64,000 nucleotides of DNA from CBDFLD01 sp965249005. GTDB lineage: Bacteria > Acidobacteriota > UBA6911. Shown here one piece after another: positions 18,218 to 26,365 of the stretch. How positions within the stretch are numbered: position 1 is the first letter of the stretch; every line of letters begins with the position of its first letter. The stretch covers positions 372,001 to 436,000 of the forward strand of contig CBDFLD010000019.1 of NCBI GenBank assembly GCA_965249005.1, read 5' to 3'. A model generated the notes under the pieces. The model saw only the letters and a list, made by a program, of their open reading frames with translations. It was not told the origin of the DNA and searched no databases. The position numbers and the translations under genes are program-made.

Positions 18218-19777
18218 ATGAAAGAAAGACCGACCCTCGCGTTTGTCTCGGTTCTGGTCTTTCTGATCTTGATCCGTCTGCCGGCATTGACGGGTACTGC
18301 AAACCTCAGCCCCGATGCCACGGAATACGTGGACGTTGCCAAGAATTTTGCGGGGGGTGAAGGAATGACCCTCAAGATCCGGAGCTACTTCACCGGGGAC
18401 GGTCTCACGATGCCGTATCCTGCGATCAGTCTGCGAAGCCCGCTCTTTCCGCTGGCGATGGGGAGTCTCTATTGGTGGGTGAACAACGAAGAGGTTTTTC
18501 GATGGTTCAACCTTTTGCTTTTTTCGGTCAACATGGTCCTGCTGGCCCTGATTCTTCGGCCCTTGTTGCCCCCGTTTCTTTGGCTCTACGCAATTCTGCT
18601 CGTGGGCCTTTCAGAGCCGATGTTTCTCTGTTCCATTTTTCCGTGGTCGGAACAGTTCGCTTTGTTTTGGCTCCTTCTCGGGCTCCTGCTCGTGAGCCTG
18701 CAGCTGCATATCCGCTGGGGGGCTGCGGGCGCCGCCGTTGAAGGCCTGGTCTCGGCCATGGCTGTTTTGACAAGGCCGGAATATGGCTGGGTGGCAGTTC
18801 TCATCTTGGTATCGTTGTGGCGAGACGTTCGAAGGGGATGGGTCCCGGCGGCCTTTTGGGCCTCCGTTCTGGCACCCCTGTTGCTTTTTGCCCTGGCTTC
18901 GTATTTGCAGTACGGCCGGGTGTTTCTTCCCTCAGGACACCATCTTCAGGCTTTGAGCTCTGGTGAATTGTACCGATGGGAATCCCAGAGTTCTGCAAGC
19001 CTCCCCGAGTTCTGGGCGACTCATGGGCTACAGATCGCGGAAAGAGTAGTGACGAATGCCGTCAACTACTTCGCCAAACTCGTGGGCTGGAAGAATCTAT
19101 TCCTGCTGGCGCTTGCCTTGCCTGTCGTTGTGCGAAGCGGCTTCGACAAGAACGTACCGTGGGGGCGGCGCCAACTCGTGCTGACCGCCCTGCTGTTCTT
19201 CGCAGGCTACTGTCTTGCATGGTCCGCACTGGACCGCGAACGCTACCTGATTTCGGTGACCCCGTTTCTGATTCCGCTCTGTTTGCTGGAGACCCAGCGC
19301 TGGACGGAGCGAGCCCGGCTCACCTGGCAAAAATATATGGGCCGGGGAGTGATGTTTGCCGGTCTCCCTCTGTTAATGGCAAATGTCGCTTCCGCGAACG
19401 TCACGATCCAGCAACGGACTGGATGGGGGGAGAGGTTCTACGCCAATCCCAATCCAGCATGGAATAACCCGGACGTACCGCAGCTGGCGGGTTGGATCGA
19501 GCAGAACGTGTCCCGCGGTGATGTCGTGTGCCTCGAGAATCCGTTCCTGCTGAACTACCTCACCCGGCGGTCCTGTCTGCTCCTTCCGGTGGGGGTCCAG
19601 CCGGATGAGTTCATCACGTTTCTCCGGCACTACGGAGTCCGGTTCTGGATAAACAATCAGACTTTTTCCCAACGCCCGGCGGAAGAGCTCGAGTGCTTAG
19701 CAGCTGTGGTGGCCGATGACGGAGCTACGTTGGTGAGGCACTGTGGTTCCTATCAGGTATGGGAACTGACTCCTTGA
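18218..19777 (+). CDS. Multi-pass membrane protein, possible GT-C glycosyltransferase
   Basis: Polytopic protein of 519 residues with about ten hydrophobic helices and a soluble C-terminal part (from about residue 400). The first outer loop carries SPDATEYVDVAKNF, resembling the acidic D-x-x-x-Y motif of dolichyl-phosphate-mannose mannosyltransferase (GT39/ArnT-like) proteins, followed by RSPLFPLAMG. That fits a polyprenyl-phosphate-sugar-dependent transferase working on the periplasmic face. The start is ATG 18218; seven more codons are open upstream. It is isolated between CoxG and enoyl-CoA hydratase. The assignment rests on topology and one motif. Confidence 0.6.
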   Translation: MKERPTLAFVSVLVFLILIRLPALTGTANLSPDATEYVDVAKNFAGGEGMTLKIRSYFTGDGLTMPYPAISLRSPLFPLAMGSLYWWVNNEEVFRWFNLLLFSVNMVLLALILRPLLPPFLWLYAILLVGLSEPMFLCSIFPWSEQFALFWLLLGLLLVSLQLHIRWGAAGAAVEGLVSAMAVLTRPEYGWVAVLILVSLWRDVRRGWVPAAFWASVLAPLLLFALASYLQYGRVFLPSGHHLQALSSGELYRWESQSSASLPEFWATHGLQIAERVVTNAVNYFAKLVGWKNLFLLALALPVVVRSGFDKNVPWGRRQLVLTALLFFAGYCLAWSALDRERYLISVTPFLIPLCLLETQRWTERARLTWQKYMGRGVMFAGLPLLMANVASANVTIQQRTGWGERFYANPNPAWNNPDVPQLAGWIEQNVSRGDVVCLENPFLLNYLTRRSCLLLPVGVQPDEFITFLRHYGVRFWINNQTFSQRPAEELECLAAVVADDGATLVRHCGSYQVWELTP

Positions 19778-19875
19778 ACAATCCCACTTCCGACGGGAAA
19801 TAAGCTGGCGTTTGAGCTGTGGGTGGCTATCATTTGGACCTAATCCCGGATACCCCTGCAACAGGAGAGTGACGC

Positions 19876-20655
19876 ATGTCCTTTGAAACCCTGATCATTG
19901 AAAGACGGGCCCGAGTGGCGGTCATTACGGTCAACCGGCCCGATAAGCTGAACGCTCTGAACGTCACGACGCGCCGCGAAATCGTGGAGGCCTTCCATGA
20001 GCTGACCAACGATTCGGAGGTCCGAGTCATCGTTATGACGGGCGCTGGCGAGAAGGCCTTTATCGCCGGAGCCGACATCAACGAGTTTGCCGGCAAAACG
20101 GCCAACCAGCAACGCGAGGTCATGAAGAGCACGCGGGCCTTCCAAGGGATCGAGGAGTGTCCCAAGCCAGTTATTGCCATGATCAACGGATACGCGCTCG
20201 GAGGTGGATGCGAGATCGCCATGGCCTGCGATATCCGGGTCGCGTCGACGAACGCCAAGATCGGTCAGCCGGAAATCAAGCTCGGCATCATTCCCGGCGG
20301 AGGGGGGACCCAGCGCCTTCCGCGTCTCGTCGGTGAAGGGCGGGCCATGGAACTGATCCTTACGGGGGACATGATTTCTGCGGAGGAGGCGCTACGATTC
20401 GGCTTGATCGAATACGCCGTGCCGCCAGAGGATCTGGAATCGAAGACCATGGAGCTTGCCAACAAAATCGCGGCCATGAGTCCCGTGGCCCTGGCCATGG
20501 CGAAGCAAGCGGTCAAGAACGCCTCGAGGATGGGTTCCGATTCGGGTCTGGACTCCGAAGCCGATTTGTTTGCGCTCTGCTTTGCGAGCGAAGACAAGGA
20601 GGAAGGGGTCCGCGCCTTCATCGAGAAGCGGAAGCCAGATTTCAAAGGTAGATAA
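19876..20655 (+). CDS. Enoyl-CoA hydratase (crotonase family)
   Basis: Cytosolic crotonase of 259 residues adding water to trans-2-enoyl-CoA in fatty-acid or amino-acid breakdown. The oxyanion-hole stretch AGADINEF (65-71) and the two catalytic glutamates, Glu113 in GYALGGGCEIAMACD and Glu133 in QPEIKLGIIPGGGGTQ, are all kept, so hydratase activity is likely rather than an altered crotonase reaction. An AGGAGAG ribosome site precedes the ATG. No other beta-oxidation gene is close by, and it converges on the methyltransferase gene with only 10 nt between them. Confidence 0.93.
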   Translation: MSFETLIIERRARVAVITVNRPDKLNALNVTTRREIVEAFHELTNDSEVRVIVMTGAGEKAFIAGADINEFAGKTANQQREVMKSTRAFQGIEECPKPVIAMINGYALGGGCEIAMACDIRVASTNAKIGQPEIKLGIIPGGGGTQRLPRLVGEGRAMELILTGDMISAEEALRFGLIEYAVPPEDLESKTMELANKIAAMSPVALAMAKQAVKNASRMGSDSGLDSEADLFALCFASEDKEEGVRAFIEKRKPDFKGR

Positions 20656-20665
20656 GTACCCTGAG

Positions 20666-21484
20666 CTAGACTTCCGAGGCCTGAATCGTTCGGACCGTAT
20701 GGCTCTTCTTTTTCTGGGCCACGAGGATCAAGGTTCGGCCCAGCAAAATTGTGGGTGAAGTCAGAATCCGGCGGATTTCGCGATTTGCTTTTCTTTGCTG
20801 GGGGTCGGATTCCTTTCGCATCGTGCGTTTCGTATAGAGGGAAGCCAAGGGGCGGAGGAAGTAGAGCCCGGCCGAGCTCCGTCGGAAAAAATCCGTCTGA
20901 ATCTGCGTGATTGCAAATCCCTGGGTGTGCAGCATATATCGGAGCTGGTAGTAGGTCACGGGGCTGATGTGATCGAAGACCGGGACCTGACTAAACTCGT
21001 TGATCGGGCGCGGAACCAGGGAATAAAAGCCTGACAGAAGGTATTTCAAGCGCGAGGCCAGGTTCAGAATGTTGGGGGTCGAGAGCACCAGATAGCCACC
21101 GGGTTTGAGTACCCGATGGCATTCCCTGACGAACTGAAACTGATCCTCGAGATGCTCAATTCCTTCGATGCAGCTGATAAAGTCAAAAGAGGCGTTCGGT
21201 ATTGGAAACCGCTTGTTCAAATCCAACTCGATACAAGGAATGGGCGAGACCTTGAAAAACCGTGGGTCTAGATCTCCCGCCGTCACCTGATAACCGAGTT
21301 TTTGCAGCTGCCAGGCCAGAGCTCCTTCCCCGGCTGGGATTTCGAGGAGTTTCCCCCGCGCGGGAAACTTCGAGAAGGTTTGAATGACTCGGTGATGTGT
21401 CTTCTCGTGCGCGATTATCTGGAGGTTTTCGTAGGCCTGTGTTTCTACCGCAGGCGCAGTAGCTGGACCGGAAGCAGCGGACAT
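20666..21484 (-). CDS. SAM-dependent class I methyltransferase
   Basis: About 272 residues with a Rossmann-type methyltransferase core. Motif I is LLEIPAGEGALAWQL, the acidic end of strand 2 is TAGDLD, and the post-motif region is FDFISCIEGIEHLEDQFQFVRECHRVLKPGGYLVLSTPN. This resembles the UbiG/Methyltransf_11 group often found in cell-surface sugar and lipid pathways. The C-terminal third (PINEFSQVPVFDHISPVTYYQLRYML) contains an amphipathic stretch. I use the ATG at 21484; a TTG at 21499 is possible. Substrate unknown. Confidence 0.8.
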   Translation of the reverse strand: MSAASGPATAPAVETQAYENLQIIAHEKTHHRVIQTFSKFPARGKLLEIPAGEGALAWQLQKLGYQVTAGDLDPRFFKVSPIPCIELDLNKRFPIPNASFDFISCIEGIEHLEDQFQFVRECHRVLKPGGYLVLSTPNILNLASRLKYLLSGFYSLVPRPINEFSQVPVFDHISPVTYYQLRYMLHTQGFAITQIQTDFFRRSSAGLYFLRPLASLYTKRTMRKESDPQQRKANREIRRILTSPTILLGRTLILVAQKKKSHTVRTIQASEV

Positions 21485-21545
21485 GGATAGAGACCCCAAA
21501 GATGTGAGCTTTGATATCAGACCTCCCGTGCGGTGTCAACGGATT

Positions 21546-21571
21546 GGACCCAGGGATAAATCCCTGGGTCC
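21546..21571. repeat. Perfect 11-bp hairpin in the divergent spacer
   Basis: An 11-bp perfect stem (GGACCCAGGGA at 21546-21556, partner at 21561-21571) with loop TAAA lies between the divergently read methyltransferase and UnbV-type genes, about 45 bp before a perfect -10 box. It could be an operator, a REP-like element or an attenuating structure. Confidence 0.45.
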
Positions 21572-21616
21572 CTAAGGCCGCATGAATCTGCTCGTTCCTC
21601 TCGATGAAAACCAAGC

Positions 21617-21622
21617 TATAAT
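21617..21622 (+). promoter_or_regulatory. Perfect TATAAT just before the UnbV-type gene
   Basis: TATAAT ends 5 nt before the ATG at 21628. A transcript started from it would begin at or next to the start codon, giving a leaderless mRNA. The -35 region (TTCCTC, about 21595) is weak. No ribosome site is visible before the ATG, which fits leaderless translation. Confidence 0.4.
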
Positions 21623-21627
21623 TCCGT

Positions 21628-24600
21628 ATGGTCAAGTATCTCGCCGCAGCGGTACTTCTGGTTGCAGTAATCCCATTCATGATGCAAGTGTCGCCCTCTC
21701 TCCCCTGGGTTGTCTCTTTCGCGCAAGAGAGCACATCCAGTCCGAATATCAACCCGGCGGCGGCCGAGCGCAACAATACCGGCGTCGGTTACATGAATCA
21801 GTATCGTTTCGGTGATGCCGCGGCGGCCTTTCAGAGGGCACTGGAAACCGAGGCTCGCTTTCATGTGGCTCGAGTCAACCTGGCTATGGCGTACTTCTAT
21901 CAACAGGAATACGAAAAAGCTCAGAAACACCTGCAAGAGGCAAGGAAGACAAAACTCGATCCCTACGTCGACTATGGTTTGGGCTTGGTGCTCAAACAGA
22001 CGGGGAAAAACGAGAAGGCGGCGGATTACTTCAAGAGCGTGACGGAAATGGACCCCGCAGATGCGACCGCCTTTTACCAGCTCGGCGTCGTGGCGGCACG
22101 ACTAGGACGCAACCAGCAGGCAGAGGCATCGCTCCGGAAGTGCCTGCAACTGAGCCCGCGAAACACCTCCGCGGTCTACAACTTGGCGACGCTCTTGATG
22201 AGGGCGCAGCGCCGTGAAGAAGGGCAGCAACTCCTGCTACGATTTCAGGAATTACGAAGCGCCGACCCCGAAGGTACCACGAGCATGGGCCAGCAGTATG
22301 GGCAAATGGGACCCTACGCGTTGACGCGAAACTATCGGCTCATCGTTCCGCCGTCGGAAATCTCTTCGCAACCTCCGGAGACGGTGGCGCCTTTCAGGAG
22401 CGTGCAGATCGATACCCTATCCAGGGACCGTGTGGAGCGGGAAGTCCTCGTTCTTCCCATAAAGATGCTCGCATCGGATTGGAGCGCGGACATGGTGGCA
22501 GGCCCGCTCCTCGAGGGTCTCGGTGGGGGCGTCGCCCTATCGGATTTGGATCGAGATCGCGACACCGATGCGGTGCTCACTCGCTTTGACCGCCGCGTGA
22601 ATGCGTGGCGGACTCGGATTCTGCTCAACGACGGGAGCGGAAGTTTCCATGACGCGACGGCAGACAGCGGTGTCGAGAATTCCGGGACCCATCTGAGCAC
22701 GGCGATTGGGGACTTCGACAATGACGGTTGGCCCGATCTCTATCTGGTCGGACCCGGTGGCAACCGTCTCTATCGCAATCTGGCAAACGGCAGGTTCGAG
22801 AACGTGACGGAGCAGACCGGTGCGCAAGACGACGGTTTCCCTATTTCCGCCACGTTTGTCGACTACGATCACGACGGTGACCTCGACCTTTACGTTTGTC
22901 ACTATGCGGATGTTTCGACGTTGCCTGCTGGAGAAGAGATCCTTTTCCCCTCCTCTTTCCCGGGCGAACCCAACCGCATGTTTCGGAACAACGGAAACGG
23001 GTCGTTCACGGAACGAGCGGAAGAGCTCGGCGTCACCGGTGGAGCGCACCGGAGTATCGCCATGGTGCCCTCGGATTTGGACAACGATCGGGATGTCGAT
23101 CTGGTCGTCTTGAACGAGGATACGGCGCCTCGAGTCTGGACCAACGAGCGCAGCGACCGATTCTCGGACATCTCGGCCGACCTGCTGGACGGTGTTCGCG
23201 AGCCCTACCAGGTCTTGACCATTGCGGACTTTACGCGAGACGGCTTCATGGATCTCGTCTTCTCGGGACGAAACGGGGCCGCCCTTTGGGTCAACCAGGG
23301 AGACGGAAGCTTCGTCCAGGATATGCGATCCCCCGATCTGCTGGAATTCTCGCGCGGCACCGGGATCGTGGAGTCCGGTGTCTTCGATGCCGACCGTGAC
23401 GGGGACCTGGATTTATATTTGATTGGGAAATCGGAGAAAACGACAGGCGGCCTGTGGGAAAACGCCGGTGATGGACGATTTGTCTTCGCTGGTCGGTTCC
23501 CGGGTGGAGGCGCGATCGGGGCGGCGACGGCCGATCTGACGGGAGACGGCCGTCCAGATCTTGTGCATTTTCGCCTCGATTCCGGCCCAGTGCTATTGGA
23601 GAACCAAATCGAGGGACCGGGTCACTGGCTGGGGATCGAGCTCGAGGGATTGCGGAGCAACAAGCGGGGCTGGGGCGCCAAAGTGGAAGTGCGGGCCGGC
23701 GCTCTCTATCAAAAGTTCGAGCTGGCGGGGCACAACGGCCATTTGTCTCAGGACAGTCCCACGATCTGGATTGGCCTGGGGGCGGCGGACAAGGCCGATA
23801 CGGTGACGGTCCGGTGGCCGAGTGGAATCCTGCAGAGTGAAGTGAACGTTGCGGGGGACGCGATCGTGCGCGTCAAGGAACTGGATCGAAAGGGAACCTC
23901 CTGTCCCCTGCTGTATACGTGGAACGGAAGCGCTTTCGAATTCGTGACGGATTTTCTTGGCGGAGGCGCCATTGGATACCTCCAGGCGCCCGGGCAATAT
24001 GGTTTTCCGGACACGGACGAGTACGTGCGTATCGAGCCTCATCAGCTCGTCCCGAGCGATGGCAGCTACCGGCTGAATCTGAACAATCAATTGGAAGAAA
24101 TCATCATGTTCGATCAGGCCCAACTCTTGCTGATCGATCATCCCGGCGAAACGGAAATTTATCCTGCCGAGCGGCTCATGCCGGCGCCCCCTTATCCAGA
24201 GTTTCAGATTTTCGCGATCCCGGATGCCCGGCCGCCGGTCGCCGCCTACGATCATCACGGAAAAGATATTCTTGATCTGATCGAGCTCAAGGACCGGAGG
24301 TACCCCGATCACTTCCGGTCTCTTCCATTCAAAGGGTACGCGGAGACCCATAGCGTAACCATAGATCTGGGAGGTCTGCCTGCGCACGGAGATCGGGATG
24401 CCGAAAGACCGGTTTTATTGCTGGATGCCTGGATCGACTACGCGGATTCGTCCTCGAATCTGGCGGCCAGTCAGGCGGGAGCCCGTTTGATTCCTCCCTA
24501 TCTCCAGACGATCGACGCCGAGGGAAACTGGCGCACCGTGCTTCCTTCGATGGGTTTTCCCGCGGGACTTCCGAAGACCATGACGGTGGCATTGGCTCCC

Positions 24601-25188
24601 CAATGGTTCGCAAGCGACACGCGTATCCGGATCGTGACGAACATGAAGATCTATTGGGACCGGGTGCAGGTAGGGACTTCAAGGGCCGGAGATCTCCGGG
24701 TCACCAGGTTGGGACCTTTGACCGCCGATCTGCATTTCCGAGGATACCCAACCTACTACACGCCAGACGGAAGGAAACCCTGGATCTACGATTACAGTCG
24801 CATGTCAGATTCGGACCTCTGGGGCACACATGCGGGCGCCTACACGCGGTTCGGTGACGTTTTGGAGCTGCTCGAATCGAAAGACGATATGTACGTGATC
24901 ACACGCCATGGAGACGAGATCTCACTAGAGTTCGACGCCGGTCGTGCGCCGCCCCTGAAGCAAGGATGGGTGCGCGACTACCTGCTCTACGCGGTTGGCT
25001 TTGGCAAGGACATGGACTTGAATTCACTCTATCCAGAAGTCATGGGCCCGCTACCCTTCCAGAGCATGTCGAAATTTCCCTATCCGAACACGGAGAAGTA
25101 CCCGGACGACGAGCCCCATCGCCGCTACCGGCGCGAATACAACACAAGGGTCTTTCCCGTTCCCCAAGCCCCAGCAGCTACGAAGTAG
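21628..25188 (+). CDS. Exported TPR / FG-GAP / ASPIC-UnbV repeat protein
   Basis: Large extracytoplasmic protein of 1186 residues. A hydrophobic leader (residues 1-34, ending near SFAQE) is followed by tetratricopeptide repeats (about 48-200). Next come FG-GAP/VCBS-type units with calcium-binding D-x-D-x-D loops (about 290-650, e.g. DFDNDGWPDLYLVG and DYDHDGDLDLYVCH) that should fold as a beta-propeller. An ASPIC/UnbV domain (about 675-750, RGWGAKVEVRAG...TVTVRWPSG) follows. The last 430 residues, opening CPLLYTWNGSAFEFVTDFLGG, I cannot assign. Such proteins are common in Acidobacteriota and Planctomycetota and are thought to bind surfaces or partners, but the function is unproven. It is read divergently from the methyltransferase and converges on the OmpA gene. 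Confidence 0.8.
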   Translation: MVKYLAAAVLLVAVIPFMMQVSPSLPWVVSFAQESTSSPNINPAAAERNNTGVGYMNQYRFGDAAAAFQRALETEARFHVARVNLAMAYFYQQEYEKAQKHLQEARKTKLDPYVDYGLGLVLKQTGKNEKAADYFKSVTEMDPADATAFYQLGVVAARLGRNQQAEASLRKCLQLSPRNTSAVYNLATLLMRAQRREEGQQLLLRFQELRSADPEGTTSMGQQYGQMGPYALTRNYRLIVPPSEISSQPPETVAPFRSVQIDTLSRDRVEREVLVLPIKMLASDWSADMVAGPLLEGLGGGVALSDLDRDRDTDAVLTRFDRRVNAWRTRILLNDGSGSFHDATADSGVENSGTHLSTAIGDFDNDGWPDLYLVGPGGNRLYRNLANGRFENVTEQTGAQDDGFPISATFVDYDHDGDLDLYVCHYADVSTLPAGEEILFPSSFPGEPNRMFRNNGNGSFTERAEELGVTGGAHRSIAMVPSDLDNDRDVDLVVLNEDTAPRVWTNERSDRFSDISADLLDGVREPYQVLTIADFTRDGFMDLVFSGRNGAALWVNQGDGSFVQDMRSPDLLEFSRGTGIVESGVFDADRDGDLDLYLIGKSEKTTGGLWENAGDGRFVFAGRFPGGGAIGAATADLTGDGRPDLVHFRLDSGPVLLENQIEGPGHWLGIELEGLRSNKRGWGAKVEVRAGALYQKFELAGHNGHLSQDSPTIWIGLGAADKADTVTVRWPSGILQSEVNVAGDAIVRVKELDRKGTSCPLLYTWNGSAFEFVTDFLGGGAIGYLQAPGQYGFPDTDEYVRIEPHQLVPSDGSYRLNLNNQLEEIIMFDQAQLLLIDHPGETEIYPAERLMPAPPYPEFQIFAIPDARPPVAAYDHHGKDILDLIELKDRRYPDHFRSLPFKGYAETHSVTIDLGGLPAHGDRDAERPVLLLDAWIDYADSSSNLAASQAGARLIPPYLQTIDAEGNWRTVLPSMGFPAGLPKTMTVALAPQWFASDTRIRIVTNMKIYWDRVQVGTSRAGDLRVTRLGPLTADLHFRGYPTYYTPDGRKPWIYDYSRMSDSDLWGTHAGAYTRFGDVLELLESKDDMYVITRHGDEISLEFDAGRAPPLKQGWVRDYLLYAVGFGKDMDLNSLYPEVMGPLPFQSMSKFPYPNTEKYPDDEPHRRYRREYNTRVFPVPQAPAATK

Positions 25189-25214
25189 CGTTCAGCGATC
25201 AGCCATCAGCTTCG
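25187..25214. repeat. Intergenic repeat copy D
   Basis: A TCAGC tract (AGCGTTCAGCGATCAGCCAT at 25187-25206, then CAGC) starts at the stop codon of the UnbV-type gene. It differs by one base from copies B and C in the core CAGCGATCAGCCNTCAGC. The rest of the 171-base convergent spacer shows no clear terminator. Confidence 0.45.
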
Positions 25215-25359
25215 TTATGCGGAAAATATTTCCGCGCCTACCGGCCACGGTTTGGCTAATACAAAGAACTGGCGCAATTTTCTCCCAGTATAAGAATTGC
25301 CTATTCGGCACTTGTATGTCCAAGCGAGGAGATGCAACGTCTTAGTTAGCTGATAGCTC

Positions 25360-26283
25360 TCATTGTGCTACCAGATCCACGCGCCGATTCTCGGCGCGGC
25401 CGTCATCGGTTCCGTTAGTCGCAACAGGAGAGAGAGGCCCGACACCGTGGGCTCGCAGTCGTTCGCCGGCGATGCCGTGCTGACTCACAAGCGCATCTGC
25501 CACGGCCTTCGCTCGCTCTAGGGAAAGGTTCATATTGAAATCGAACCCCCCCGTGCTGTCGGTGTGGCCGACGACGTGCAGATTGAGGTTGGCGCGCTGC
25601 TTTAGCAGCGTGGCGATTTCCAATAATGCCGGATCGGACTCCGCCTTCAGGTTGGCCTTGCCGGTGTCGAAGTAGATGGCATAGACTGCAATGTGGCCGT
25701 CGCGATCGATGCCGGTGGCGAGCATTTCGGCGTTGACCGTGATCAGACCTTCTTCCATGGCCTCGATTTCGACGACATCCAGTCGCGTCGACTGAGATCC
25801 AACGTAAATAGAGATGTAAATCTCGGTGTCGTTCGTCTTGCCATGGCTGGCCAGATATCTTTGCTCCTTGAGGGCCCCTGACGATCGTACACCGTTGACA
25901 GGAGTCCAACGAATGGGGTAACCGCATTCATCCCTGGCGCAGCTAAAAAGAATCTCCGCGCCGGATTTCTGAACCGCTTGCTCGAAGTTGCGGAAGATTT
26001 CTAGGGTGGATCGGCCCTTGGGATTTCGGTAATGAATGCGTGTAACCTTTCCCTCGAGTGCCTTGACGTCATCTGGTGCGCCCGTTTTATCAACCCCCAG
26101 GACGAGGTTGTACTGGTCGAATTCGGTCTGCTCATAATTCGCAATCGACGAGCCTGGATATCGACTGATCACCGGGTGGTCTTGGCTTCCGGCCTTGTCT
26201 TTTCTTTGACCGTAGGCGGTCGGCAGTGCGATCAACAGCACGAGGAAAGTGGCGATCTCGTTTTTTCGTTTGCTCATTGCCAT
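25360..26283 (-). CDS. OmpA-family outer-membrane protein with DUF4892-like N-domain
   Basis: Exported 307-residue protein. A signal peptide (about 1-25, ending PTAYGQ) is followed by a domain opening DHPVISRYPGSSIANYEQTEFDQYNLV, which matches the DUF4892 pattern. The C-terminal OmpA domain (about 200-307: IYFDTGKANLKAES...VVGHTDSTGG...LSLERAKAVADAL...ENRRVDLV) should bind peptidoglycan. The OmpA-binding Asp and Arg (TDSTG, NRRV) are present. No beta-barrel is visible, so it is a periplasmic anchor rather than a porin. It is divergent from the tannase gene. ATG codons at 26283 and 26277 are both usable. Confidence 0.85.
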   Translation of the reverse strand: MAMSKRKNEIATFLVLLIALPTAYGQRKDKAGSQDHPVISRYPGSSIANYEQTEFDQYNLVLGVDKTGAPDDVKALEGKVTRIHYRNPKGRSTLEIFRNFEQAVQKSGAEILFSCARDECGYPIRWTPVNGVRSSGALKEQRYLASHGKTNDTEIYISIYVGSQSTRLDVVEIEAMEEGLITVNAEMLATGIDRDGHIAVYAIYFDTGKANLKAESDPALLEIATLLKQRANLNLHVVGHTDSTGGFDFNMNLSLERAKAVADALVSQHGIAGERLRAHGVGPLSPVATNGTDDGRAENRRVDLVAQ

Positions 26284-26365
26284 AAGCTATCAAACTCCAG
26301 TGAATCTCAAAAGAATATACAATCGACAAACCAGCAACAATCCGACAGGCCGGGGGAGGCCGCAC

